This document shows, piece by piece, positions 52,094 to 59,897 of a stretch of 64,000 nt of DNA; position 1 is the first letter of the stretch, and each line of letters opens with the position of its first letter. Under the pieces are notes generated by a model. That model was given only the letters and a program-made list of their open reading frames with translations, did not search any database and was not told where the DNA came from. Position numbers and translations under genes: made by a program. Source of the DNA: Occallatibacter savannae. GTDB taxonomy: Bacteria > Acidobacteriota > Terriglobia > Terriglobales > Acidobacteriaceae. Where the stretch lies: positions 248,001 through 312,000 of the forward strand of contig NZ_QFFY01000005.1 in assembly GCF_003131205.1 (NCBI RefSeq), given 5' to 3'.

Positions 52094-53590
52094 ATGAGAT
52101 TGCGCATAGGCGCGGTAGCTTTTTCCGGCTTTGTAACCTCGATGCTGATGGCGCAGCCGATTCCGCCTGCACAGGTGGACAGCTTCAGCGGCAAGCCGCG
52201 CGTGGTGGTGATCAGCGATATCGGCAATGAGCCCGACGACCAGATGTCGTTTGTGCGGCTGCTGATGTACTCGAATGAGTTCGATATCGAGGCGATGATT
52301 GCGACTACTTCAACGTGGCAGCGGGAGAAGACACATCCGGAGACGATGCGGGAGCTGATTGACGCGTACGGCGAGGTGAGGCCGAACCTGCTGCTGCATG
52401 CGAAGGGCTGGCCGGAAGCGGCGGAGCTGCGTGACAGGGTCCATACGGGCCAGAGCGCGTACGGGATGGGGGCGACAGGCAAAGGGAAGTCGTCGGAGGG
52501 GTCCAAGGCGATTGTGCAGGCGATGGAGCGCGAGGATCGGCGGCCGTTGTGGACTTGCATCTGGGGAGGCGCGGGAACTCTGGCGCAGGCGCTGATGGAT
52601 GCGAAAGCGGCACACACGCCCGAGGAGATGAAGAAGCTGCTGGCGCGGGTACGGGTGTATTCGATCAGCGACCAGGACGATGCGGGGCCGTGGATACGAA
52701 AGGAGTTTCCGGAGCTGTTCTACATCGTGTCGCCATCGACGCCGACGAGCGGCGAGTATGCGGCGGCGACGTGGACGGGGATCAGCGGCGACAAGTACTA
52801 CCGAAACGGTGAAGGCGCGGATGCGACGACGGTGACGAATGAATGGCTGGAGGCGAATATCCGGAACAAGGGGCCGCTCGGGAAGAAGTATCCGAAGTTC
52901 ATGTTCATCATGGAGGGCGATACGCCTTCGTTTCTGAATCTGATCGCTAATGGACTGGAGGCGTATCGACGGCCGGACTGGGGCGGTTGGGGAGGGCGGT
53001 ATGTCTATCGCCAGCCGTATGGCGAGACGCACGAGATCTGGACGCAGGGCGGAGACGAGTTCAAGCGTGTGGATTCGCGCGACACGGTGGTGGGCATGGA
53101 TGGGAAGGAGCATACGTCGGACCAGGCAACGATCTGGCGGTGGCGCGAGGCATTCCAGAACGACTTCGCGGCGCGGATGAGGTGGACGGTGGCGGATTAC
53201 AAGCATGCGAATCACAATCCAACTGTGGTGGTGAATGGGAAGGGGGGGACGGAGTCGATCGAGATGGATATGCAGGTTGGTCAGTCGATCACGCTGGATG
53301 CAAGCCAGAGCAGCGATCCGGATGGGCAAGCGATCCACTACCGGTGGTTTCACTATGGCGAGGCGGGGTTGATGGATGGGAATCTTGCGGCGGTGACGCT
53401 GAGCGGAGCTGACACAGCCCGCGTGACGGTGCGGGCGGATGGGGCATGCAGGCCGTTCTGGCTGCCGATGATTCCATGCAAGGGCGATGGGGTGGCGCAT
53501 GTCATTCTGGCGGTCACGGATGAGGGGGCGCCGAGGCTGACGTCGTATCGAAGAGTGATTCTGCGTGTGCGGGGTACGGGATCGAAGTAG
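52094..53590 (+). CDS. DUF1593/Sde182-like nucleoside-hydrolase-fold exported protein
   Basis: A 498-residue exported protein. A signal peptide (LRIGAVAFSGFVTSMLMA) is followed by a nucleoside-hydrolase-like domain: RVVVISDIGNEPDDQMSFVR with its acidic cluster, WTCIWGGAGTLAQAL, YSISDQDDAGPWIRKEFPEL, FIMEGDTPSFL. The C-terminal part (about 395-498; GQSITLDASQSSDPDGQAIH) is a beta-rich Sde182 C-terminal domain. Members of this family occur with plant cell-wall degrading systems, and the founding proteins were called cellulose-binding; the actual substrate is not established. GGAG lies eight bases before the ATG. It is divergent from the frameshifted gene. Confidence 0.88.
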   Translation: MRLRIGAVAFSGFVTSMLMAQPIPPAQVDSFSGKPRVVVISDIGNEPDDQMSFVRLLMYSNEFDIEAMIATTSTWQREKTHPETMRELIDAYGEVRPNLLLHAKGWPEAAELRDRVHTGQSAYGMGATGKGKSSEGSKAIVQAMEREDRRPLWTCIWGGAGTLAQALMDAKAAHTPEEMKKLLARVRVYSISDQDDAGPWIRKEFPELFYIVSPSTPTSGEYAAATWTGISGDKYYRNGEGADATTVTNEWLEANIRNKGPLGKKYPKFMFIMEGDTPSFLNLIANGLEAYRRPDWGGWGGRYVYRQPYGETHEIWTQGGDEFKRVDSRDTVVGMDGKEHTSDQATIWRWREAFQNDFAARMRWTVADYKHANHNPTVVVNGKGGTESIEMDMQVGQSITLDASQSSDPDGQAIHYRWFHYGEAGLMDGNLAAVTLSGADTARVTVRADGACRPFWLPMIPCKGDGVAHVILAVTDEGAPRLTSYRRVILRVRGTGSK

Positions 53591-53645
53591 AGTTCCACTG
53601 GTCTCAATACAGGTATTTAGACACCCGTCCGTTGGAGATTGTGGT

Positions 53646-53816
53646 CTCCCACATCTCAGAAGCGAGATGTGGGGCACCCGGCGCGCGAGGGTCTCTTCTG
53701 TCGTGAGTTGAGGTGCGTGGTTTCCCAGGTCCGAACACACGGACCTGGGGCGCCCCGGCTACTTCGCTTCCCACCCCTTCGACAAAATGCGCCGCAAGAA
53801 AAGGGCACCCATGGAT
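53646..53816 (+). repeat. Cluster of GGGGCACCC-flanked hairpins, copies F-H
   Basis: Copy F (53646-53680) has stem CCCACATCTC / GAGATGTGGG and ends GGGGCACCCG. Copy G (53723-53756) has CCCAGGTCCG / CGGACCTGGG with flank GGCGCCCCG. Copy H (about 53770-53816) is degenerate. G and H resemble C and D of the 43.7-kb cluster in order and loop sequence, so they probably spread as a block. Confidence 0.88.
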
Positions 53817-53823
53817 GGTGGAA

Positions 53824-54906
53824 CTAGATCTTTTTCAGTACGAGCGGGAGGTCGTTGCCCATCTGGGTGAACTGGCCGCCGATGCTGGAGTGGTCGGCTG
53901 CGATCTTGCCTTTGTAGGTTGCGCCGAAGGCGTTGAAGGTGACTGAGAGCTGATTGCCTTCGCGGCTGATGGAGGTGGCCGGTGCCCAGTTTGGAGATTG
54001 ATCGGGGCTCTGGATCTGCGCGGTAAGTCCGCTGTCCATGTTGGCGACTTTCAGGTTGATGGTGAGGCTGCCGCCGGGTGTGCTGAGCTTGCCGGTCCAG
54101 GTGCCGTCGATGTCGATGGGAGCGGCTGGCTTGGAAGCCGCGGCTGCTTGCGGCGCCCCGCGCTTGAAGTTGAGTTCGAGCGCCTGGCCCTGGGTCCAGG
54201 TTCCCTTGATGTCGTCTTTGTCGACTGTGCCTTCGTAGGTGCCGTTCACCGCGGCTACGTTGAGCTCGAGTTTGCCGTCTTTGAAGCTGACCGTGCTGAT
54301 CGGAATGCCATTGGCTCCCTGGTCGATGCTGTCGAGAGTGCCGGTGAGGGTACCGTCAGCGTTGGTCTTGATGTGCAGAATGAGGCGAAGCTGGGCGGGG
54401 CCAGCCTGGAGCGTGCCGGACCAGTCGCCGAGGACGGAAGCTTGCGGGGAAGATGAGGCTGTGGGCGGAGCGGCGGCTGGTGCGGCGGTTTGAGCGGCGT
54501 GCACGAAGCGGACTTCCAACTCTCCCTGCTGGGGCTCGACCTGGGTCCAGGTGCCTGTGACCTCTTTGGAGTCTGCTGAGACCTTGCCGGCGAAGGAGCC
54601 GAGGAGGTGGAGATCCTGCCCATTGGCCTGGACGGTGTCGTCGACCGAGAGGGCCACGTCAGAGCCCTTGATAGTCGTCGATTTCACCTTGATGCCGTAG
54701 ACACCTTCGTCGATATTGTCGAGCGTCGAAGTCGGGGCGCCGTCTGGCGCGATGGTGAGGCGCCATGCAACGTGGACGATATTTCCGCCTGCGTCGAGCG
54801 TGCCGTTCCAGTCTCCGGCCAGGTTGGCCTGCGCGGTAGAGAGGGGCGCAAGGGTGAGAGCGAACAAAGCGGGAACGAAGAGCTTGAGGAGAGAAGCGAC
54901 TTTCAT
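53824..54906 (-). CDS. Exported protein of three repeated beta-rich domains
   Basis: A 360-residue protein with GGAG five bases before the ATG. A signal peptide (SLLKLFVPALFALTLAPLS) precedes three copies of one domain of about 100 residues: repeat 1 from 30 (LAGDWNGTLDAGGNIVHVAW), repeat 2 from about 160 (VLGDWSGTLQAGPAQLRLIL) and repeat 3 from about 268 (IDGTWTGKLSTPGGSLTINL). Each continues with TSTLDNIDEG or TGTLDSIDQGANGIP and GTYEG or ATYKG strands. Single copies of this domain are often found N-terminal to alpha/beta hydrolases in acidobacteria; here there is no enzyme. The function is unknown. Confidence 0.82.
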   Translation of the reverse strand: MKVASLLKLFVPALFALTLAPLSTAQANLAGDWNGTLDAGGNIVHVAWRLTIAPDGAPTSTLDNIDEGVYGIKVKSTTIKGSDVALSVDDTVQANGQDLHLLGSFAGKVSADSKEVTGTWTQVEPQQGELEVRFVHAAQTAAPAAAPPTASSSPQASVLGDWSGTLQAGPAQLRLILHIKTNADGTLTGTLDSIDQGANGIPISTVSFKDGKLELNVAAVNGTYEGTVDKDDIKGTWTQGQALELNFKRGAPQAAAASKPAAPIDIDGTWTGKLSTPGGSLTINLKVANMDSGLTAQIQSPDQSPNWAPATSISREGNQLSVTFNAFGATYKGKIAADHSSIGGQFTQMGNDLPLVLKKI

Positions 54907-55096
54907 GAGTCTCCTTATCGCGAGAACCGGGACAGGGTTATGGGGGAGGAATAGACATCCTGAAGAAATGTACGCTCGAGGCTGCCGGAATGTTCAAGCT
55001 TTCTGCGAACCGCCGGCCGGTTCAGATGGGGCGGGTGGGCCTCGGTGTGGCGGGCGCTTGGCTGACCCAGCCGGAGGGCCTAAAATACCCTCTGTT

Positions 55097-55405
55097 ATGG
55101 GTAATGAAAAGCCAGACACATTCCAAGTCGCCTGTCCGGACTGCGGGGCGATGATCCTGGTGGATGCGACGACGGGGCTCGTGATCAGCCACACGTCCGC
55201 TCCGCGCAAGAAGATGTTTGAAGACCTCGAGACCGCGGCCAAGGCCATGCGCGAGCATGATGAGCGGAAGGAGTCGATCTTCCGGCAGTCGATTGACGCG
55301 GAGAAGAACAAGGAGGACTTGTTCGACAAGAAGTTTGCCGAAGCGCTGAAGAAGGCGAAGGATGCTCCGGCGGGCAAGCCGCTGCGCGATTTCGACCTGG
55401 ACTAG
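55097..55405 (+). CDS. Small zinc-finger protein
   Basis: From the ATG at 55097 the product is 102 residues. The N-terminus has a CPDCG knuckle (ACPDCGAMILVDATTGLVIS), with a single Cys pair and a following His; the remainder is a charged helix (KKMFEDLETAAKAMREHDER, IDAEKNKEDLFDKKFAEALK). No family was recognised. It is possibly a regulatory or nucleic-acid-associated protein, but no evidence decides this. Confidence 0.75.
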   Translation: MGNEKPDTFQVACPDCGAMILVDATTGLVISHTSAPRKKMFEDLETAAKAMREHDERKESIFRQSIDAEKNKEDLFDKKFAEALKKAKDAPAGKPLRDFDLD

Positions 55406-55479
55406 CGTGGGCGCGGGAGGCGGAGTTCTCTAGCTGCCCGTTCGACCAGGCCTGCATCTGAGTGAACCAAGGAGACTGC

Positions 55480-55839
55480 ATGAATATCGCCTCTTTTCCG
55501 AACCCAGAGAACCGCACTTCGAGGATGACTGCAATGGCGCACAACGAACAGTACGACTGGGCAAAGGTGGCCGCCTGCGGTTCGCTGGTGGCGGGTGGAT
55601 TGCTGCTGCTTACAGGGCACAAGAAGGCCGGGCTGGTGATGGCTGCCTCGGGCACTGCGATCGCGCTGATGGATCACGAGGAGACGCTGAAGCGCTGGTG
55701 GGAGGCGCTGCCGGGGTATGTGGACCGCGCGCAGAATATGTTCGAGCAGGTTCGCGACGTGATGGAAGGCGTGGCGGAGAAGGGCGAGGCCCTGAGGCGG
55801 GCTATGGGAAGAGCCGCGGAGACGCATATCCCGGTTTAG
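55480..55839 (+). CDS. Small membrane-associated helical protein
   Basis: The ATG at 55480 follows AAGGAG; the product is 119 residues. A hydrophobic middle (VAACGSLVAGGLLLLTGH, then AGLVMAASGTAIAL) is followed by a long amphipathic helix (VDRAQNMFEQVRDVMEGVAE). No family was recognised. It lies downstream of the zinc-finger gene on the same strand (75 bp). Confidence 0.65.
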   Translation: MNIASFPNPENRTSRMTAMAHNEQYDWAKVAACGSLVAGGLLLLTGHKKAGLVMAASGTAIALMDHEETLKRWWEALPGYVDRAQNMFEQVRDVMEGVAEKGEALRRAMGRAAETHIPV

Positions 55840-55928
55840 GTTTGTCTGGTTTGTCCGATCCCACCCCTAACCAAGGCTTCGGCGTGACAGGTGGAGCACA
55901 GCTGCAGGTTTCGGGGAGGGGTGTAGTC

Positions 55929-55966
55929 TCCCATGTCTCCAAAGGCAGGAGACATGGGGCACCCGG
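55929..55966 (+). repeat. GGGGCACCC-flanked hairpin, copy I
   Basis: Stem CCCATGTCTCC / GGAGACATGGG (11 bp, perfect), loop AAAGGCA, then GCACCCGG. It lies in the convergent gap between the 119-residue protein and the MIP18-like gene. Confidence 0.9.
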
Positions 55967-55987
55967 CGTGGATGAGCATCCGAATTC

Positions 55988-56314
55988 TCAGAGGCCGAGC
56001 TGCTTGCGGCCGGCTTCGCTGATGCGATGGGGAGTCCAGCGTGGTTCCCAGACAAGATCCACTTCCACTTTGCTGATGTCGGGAATGGTGGCGAGGCGAT
56101 TGTGTACCTGCTCGATGATGAGGCCTGAGGCGGGGCAGTACTCAGTGGTGAGCGTCATGGTGATTTTGACTCGCTGGCGCGGCCATGCGGGCGCGGAGTC
56201 AGGGTCGGGTTCCGTCTCGACGCGGTAGATGAGGCCGAGGTCGACGAGGTTCAGCTTGACTTCGGGATCGAAGCAGTCGCGGAGCGCGGCGAGGATCTGG
56301 TCTTCGGTCAGCAT
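55988..56314 (-). CDS. MIP18/PaaD-family (DUF59) iron-sulfur assembly protein
   Basis: From the ATG at 56314 the product is 108 residues. The DUF59 core is ILAALRDCFDPEVKLNLVDL, GLIYRV, MTLTTEYCPASGLIIEQVHN and VDLVWEPRWTPHRIS. The DPE and the conserved Cys in TEYCPAS are those of SufT/PaaD-like proteins that help insert Fe-S clusters. It is followed by panD upstream on the same strand with a 14-bp gap, so the two are co-transcribed. Confidence 0.92.
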   Translation of the reverse strand: MLTEDQILAALRDCFDPEVKLNLVDLGLIYRVETEPDPDSAPAWPRQRVKITMTLTTEYCPASGLIIEQVHNRLATIPDISKVEVDLVWEPRWTPHRISEAGRKQLGL

Positions 56315-56328
56315 AGTTGGCCGTACGC

Positions 56329-56688
56329 TTAAGACTTTACCTCGACGATCTTGTTCTTCGCGTCCACGAAAACGAGCTTCGGCTTTGCGGCGGCGGCTTC
56401 TTTCTCGTCGAGCCAGGCGAAGCTGGCGATAATGACGAGGTCTCCGGCCTGAGCAAGGCGGGCGGCGGCGCCGTTGAGGCAGATTTCGCCTCCGTCTTTT
56501 TCGACGGGCAGCGCGTAGGTCTGAAGGCGGCTGCCGTTGGTGACATTCCACACGTGAACGGCTTCAAAGGGCTGAATATCGGCCGCTTCCAGCAGCGTTG
56601 CGTCTACCGCGATGCTGCCTTCGTAGTTCAGGTCCGATTTGGTTACGGTGGCGCGGTGAATCTTTGACTTCAACAGCTTGCGAAACAT
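56329..56688 (-). CDS. panD: Aspartate 1-decarboxylase (PanD)
   Basis: A 119-residue pyruvoyl enzyme that makes beta-alanine for pantothenate and CoA. The self-cleavage site is Gly24-Ser25 (NYEGSIAVD), and the fold motifs MFRKLLKSKIHRATVTKSD, EAVHVWNVTNGSRLQTYA and GDLVIIASFAWLDE are present. GGAG lies six bases before the ATG. It precedes the DUF59 gene on the minus strand. Confidence 0.97.
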   Translation of the reverse strand: MFRKLLKSKIHRATVTKSDLNYEGSIAVDATLLEAADIQPFEAVHVWNVTNGSRLQTYALPVEKDGGEICLNGAAARLAQAGDLVIIASFAWLDEKEAAAAKPKLVFVDAKNKIVEVKS

Positions 56689-56778
56689 CTACTGCTCCCG
56701 GCCGCGACTCTCGTCGCGTCCTCAGCTGGTACCGCGGCCGTTGGGCCTGCAGTCCTCTGTGGTTGATTAGATGTGGGG

Positions 56779-57669
56779 TCAGTTCTTTCGATCCACCAGG
56801 TAGCGAGCGACGGCTTTGAGGCCGTCGGCGCGGGAGCCATAAGGAGCGAGAGCGGCAAAGGCTTCATCGATGAGGGCTGCGGCGTCGCGCTGGCTCTGCT
56901 CGATGCCGTAGACGGCGGGCCACGTGGCTTTTTCGGTGGCTAAATCTTTGCCGGCAGTCTTGCCGAGGTGGGCGGAGTCGACAGTCATGTCGAGGACGTC
57001 GTCGACGATCTGGAAGGCGAGGCCGGCCTTGCGTCCGAAGGTGTCGAGGCGGGCGACGTCGTCGGGAGTGGCGCCGGCATAGACGCCGCCGGTGACGACG
57101 CTGACGCGAATGAGTGCGCCGGTTTTGGCGCGATGGATGGCTTCGACGAGCTCGGGCGTGGGCTTCTGATGTTCGCTTTCAATGTCGAGGACCTGGCCGC
57201 CGATCATGCCGTCGACGGTGCCGATGGCGTGGGCGATGAGGCCGATGATCTGAACCGTAGCGGCGGGTGGGGAATCGAGGCCGGCGAGAATTTCGAAGGC
57301 GCGGGTCTGGAGCGCGTCTCCGGCGAGGATGGCGATGGCTTCGCCGAATGCGACGTGGCAGGTGGGCTTGCCGCGGCGAAGGTCGTCGTTGTCGAGGGCG
57401 GGTAGATCGTCGTGGATAAGCGAATACGTATGCAGCATTTCGATGGCTGCACCGAGCCGTTCTATACCCGCGGGAACGGAGCCGGAGATGGTTGCGGCGG
57501 CCTGCATGGCAAGCACAGGGCGGAGGCGCTTGCCGCCTGCGAAGACGCTGTGGCGCATGGCGCCGTGGATGGAGGCCGGGACGGTGTCGGTGGAGGGGAT
57601 CAGGGACTCGAGCGCACGATCGGTGAGATCAGCGCCTTCCTGAATGAGGGATTTCACATCTGTCGGCAT
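56779..57669 (-). CDS. Polyprenyl (farnesyl/geranylgeranyl) diphosphate synthase
   Basis: A 296-residue class-I prenyltransferase. The first aspartate-rich motif is HDDLPALDNDDLRRGKPTCH and the second is AFQIVDDVLDMT. FAGGKRLRPVLAMQA is the substrate-binding start, and KATWPAVYGIEQS the C-terminal motif. The DDxxxxD spacing is that of bacterial FPP/GGPP synthases (IspA type), providing precursors for quinones and undecaprenyl phosphate; product length cannot be fixed from sequence by eye. The gene lies 90 bp upstream of panD on the minus strand. Confidence 0.95.
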   Translation of the reverse strand: MPTDVKSLIQEGADLTDRALESLIPSTDTVPASIHGAMRHSVFAGGKRLRPVLAMQAAATISGSVPAGIERLGAAIEMLHTYSLIHDDLPALDNDDLRRGKPTCHVAFGEAIAILAGDALQTRAFEILAGLDSPPAATVQIIGLIAHAIGTVDGMIGGQVLDIESEHQKPTPELVEAIHRAKTGALIRVSVVTGGVYAGATPDDVARLDTFGRKAGLAFQIVDDVLDMTVDSAHLGKTAGKDLATEKATWPAVYGIEQSQRDAAALIDEAFAALAPYGSRADGLKAVARYLVDRKN

Positions 57670-57763
57670 CCTGCATTCATTTTAACTGAGTGACGGATTG
57701 CTAAGGCTGTGACAAGAACTGCGGAGCGCGCGAGAGAACTGCTTTCGTGGGAGTAGAAGCATC

Positions 57764-57976
57764 CCTCAGGGACTAAAGCCCGCGTTCTTGCCGGGCATGA
57801 GCGGACGACTGAACAGCTTGCTGAAAGATGCGCCGGTCTTGCCAGGACTCATCGAAACCGTCCCTCAGCGGCTAAAACCGCGCTCTATTTGCACCCCCCT
57901 TATCGGCACAGATAAATCTGTGCCCTTTCAAAACCCAGCCGTTTCGGACTTTTGCAGAAAGCTGTAAAGTCGTGCC
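57764..57976. repeat. MITE-like composite palindromic element, copy 2
   Basis: This copy aligns base for base with 30071-30282; the stretch CTTATCGGCACAGATAAATC and its continuation to CCCTTTCAAAAC are identical. The outer ends are degenerate here (CGGACGACTGAACAGC... and ...AAGCTGTAAAGTCGTGCC). It fills most of the 332-bp gap between the prenyl synthase and the membrane protein gene; nothing else is visible in that gap. Confidence 0.8.
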
Positions 57977-58001
57977 TTTCAAAATAGTGGCTCATTCAAG
58001 T

Positions 58002-59897
58002 TCACAGGGAGACCTTGGGAGGCGGAGCGCTGGGTGAGGAAGCTCTTCGCTCTGCGATGTAAAGCGCGGCGAGGAGCAGGAGTGAGAGGAGGCTGAGCCA
58101 GCGGCCAATGATGACGTCGCGCGTCGTGGTCCAGTCGATGGCGAGGTCTACATGACCTTGCGGGACGGGGACGGCCATCATGCCGTCATCGCGTTGCGGC
58201 AGGGGCGTGAGGGTTGGGTTGGCGCCGAACGCGAGCAGTCGGTCGTTGACGCGGACCTGCCAGGCGGCGTAGTCGCGGAGGTGCAGGATCAGGAAGCCGG
58301 CGTGGGGAATGTCGGCGACAATCTTGCGATGTTCGGGGTCAACCGAGCCCTCATTGCGAAACCACGAGTAAGTCGCGTCGCAGTGGCCGTTCGCCGGATC
58401 CCACTCGGGTACGGTGCCGTCCTGCGAAGCCGGTGCGAGGACAGTTGTTGCGTTCGCAACCAGGCATGCGTCCGGAACGCCAATGGGAACAATGGAGTTG
58501 TCGGCGCGCGGAGGGGCGTACTCGTCGACACCTTCGAAACCCTGGCCGCTGCGGTAGGCGGAGAGCATGCCGGAGACTCGATCTTCTGCGTCGCAGCCCT
58601 GGTGAAAGATCTGGAGCGATGCCGCGGTGGTACCGAGAAACAGCAGCGTGCAACCCGCAACCACGAGGTTGCGAAAGAGGAGACGCGTTGGCCAGAGTGC
58701 GGCGGCAAAGAAGATGCCGGTTGGGGCTTCGAGAGCGACGAGCCACCGCCAGGGGAATTGAAGGAAGCGGAGCTTGGGTAGGGCGTTCCAGATGGGCAGC
58801 GAGACGGGGAGCTGGAGAAAGAGGATGGCGACGGGGATGAGAGCGAGGGGGATCCAGAGAGTTCGGTCTTTAGGCAGCTTGCCGCGGCGCCCTGCGATGA
58901 AGACACCGAGCAGGGTGATGGCGAGCATGATGACGGCGATGATGGAGACGCGCATGAGCTCGACATCGTGCAGTTCTAGATTTGGGTTGGCGTGGCGCGC
59001 GAAGAGGAAGCTGTTTTCAATGGCGAGGCCGGGGTCGTCAACTGCCTGGCGGATTTGCACCCAGCGCTGCTCGACGGCTGCGGGAACGAGATAGAGCGCG
59101 AAGAGACCGATGCCCAGTGCTGCTGCGATGGTGGCGCGGAGGATTGGAGACCAGGAGCGGCGGATCAGTGCGAGGACGAGTGCGATGGCGGCGAGCAGAT
59201 AGCTGGCCATCACACCGAGTGGAGCATTGGAGAGCCATGCGCCGGCAACGACGAGCGCGAGAAGGAAACCGGAGCCATTGAGAGCGCGGCGGAATACGGG
59301 TGCCTGCGAGTTGCCGTCGCGGAGGATGAGGAGGAGAAGCAGCGGGATCCAGAAGCCGCCGGCGAGTTCGCCGAAGGCGGAGCGCTCGTAGGCGGTGAAC
59401 ATTGAGTAGCCGGAAAAGAGTGCGGCGCAGCCGGCGAGCGTGGCGGGGCCGTCGGAGAGGCCGAACTGGCGGGCCAGTGCGCGGGTGGCGAGTCCAGTAA
59501 GCGCGAGGAAGGAGCAGAGGATCGCGAGTTGGACGCCTTTCCAGGGGAAGATGGTGCCGAATGCAGCGCCGAGCATCCACGTGAGCGGCGGATAGAAGAC
59601 GAAGCGCGGTTCTCCTGCGCCCCAGTTAGGGCTGGGAGCCCAGTGCGGGTAGAAGAGGCCGTGACGCCATGCGGCCTGTGCGTCTATCCACGAGGCTAGG
59701 TGGAAGTCGAAGTCGTGGCCGCAGGAGTTGCCCCAGATGAGGTCGGGGGTGGTGGCGATAAAGGCCGCGAAACAGATGATGAGGGGGCCGAGGAAACGCT
59801 GAACGACATTCCGACCATTGAAATCTCTCCCAGGTCCCCAAGTGCGAGGGACCTGGGGCACCCGGTCGTTGGTGGGGTCTGATCCCGGCGTGTTCAT
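58002..59897 (-). CDS. Integral membrane protein, PTPS-related/PMT-like (PF10131-like)
   Basis: From the ATG at 59897, which overlaps the penicillin-acylase stop (ATGA), the product is 631 residues. About a dozen membrane helices follow a periplasmic loop with DFHLASWIDAQAAW, HWAPSPNWGAGEPRFVFYPP. That segment is typical of the '6-pyruvoyl-tetrahydropterin synthase related' membrane family, which resembles mannosyltransferases in topology; function is unknown. Near the C-terminus is a periplasmic domain (ADIPHAGFLILHLRDYAAW). Residues about 11-26 (DRVPQVPRTWGPGRD) are encoded by a dispersed hairpin element, so the N-terminus may be a recent alteration. Confidence 0.8.
   Translation of the reverse strand: MNTPGSDPTNDRVPQVPRTWGPGRDFNGRNVVQRFLGPLIICFAAFIATTPDLIWGNSCGHDFDFHLASWIDAQAAWRHGLFYPHWAPSPNWGAGEPRFVFYPPLTWMLGAAFGTIFPWKGVQLAILCSFLALTGLATRALARQFGLSDGPATLAGCAALFSGYSMFTAYERSAFGELAGGFWIPLLLLLILRDGNSQAPVFRRALNGSGFLLALVVAGAWLSNAPLGVMASYLLAAIALVLALIRRSWSPILRATIAAALGIGLFALYLVPAAVEQRWVQIRQAVDDPGLAIENSFLFARHANPNLELHDVELMRVSIIAVIMLAITLLGVFIAGRRGKLPKDRTLWIPLALIPVAILFLQLPVSLPIWNALPKLRFLQFPWRWLVALEAPTGIFFAAALWPTRLLFRNLVVAGCTLLFLGTTAASLQIFHQGCDAEDRVSGMLSAYRSGQGFEGVDEYAPPRADNSIVPIGVPDACLVANATTVLAPASQDGTVPEWDPANGHCDATYSWFRNEGSVDPEHRKIVADIPHAGFLILHLRDYAAWQVRVNDRLLAFGANPTLTPLPQRDDGMMAVPVPQGHVDLAIDWTTTRDVIIGRWLSLLSLLLLAALYIAERRASSPSAPPPKVSL
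59827..59864 (+). repeat. GGGGCACCC-flanked hairpin, copy J (inside a coding sequence)
   Basis: Stem CCCAGGTCCC / GGGACCTGGG with loop CAAGTGCGA, then GCACCCG, the same as copy A. It lies on the plus strand about 33 bases inside the minus-strand membrane protein gene and is translated there as VPQVPRTWGPGRD. Confidence 0.9.
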
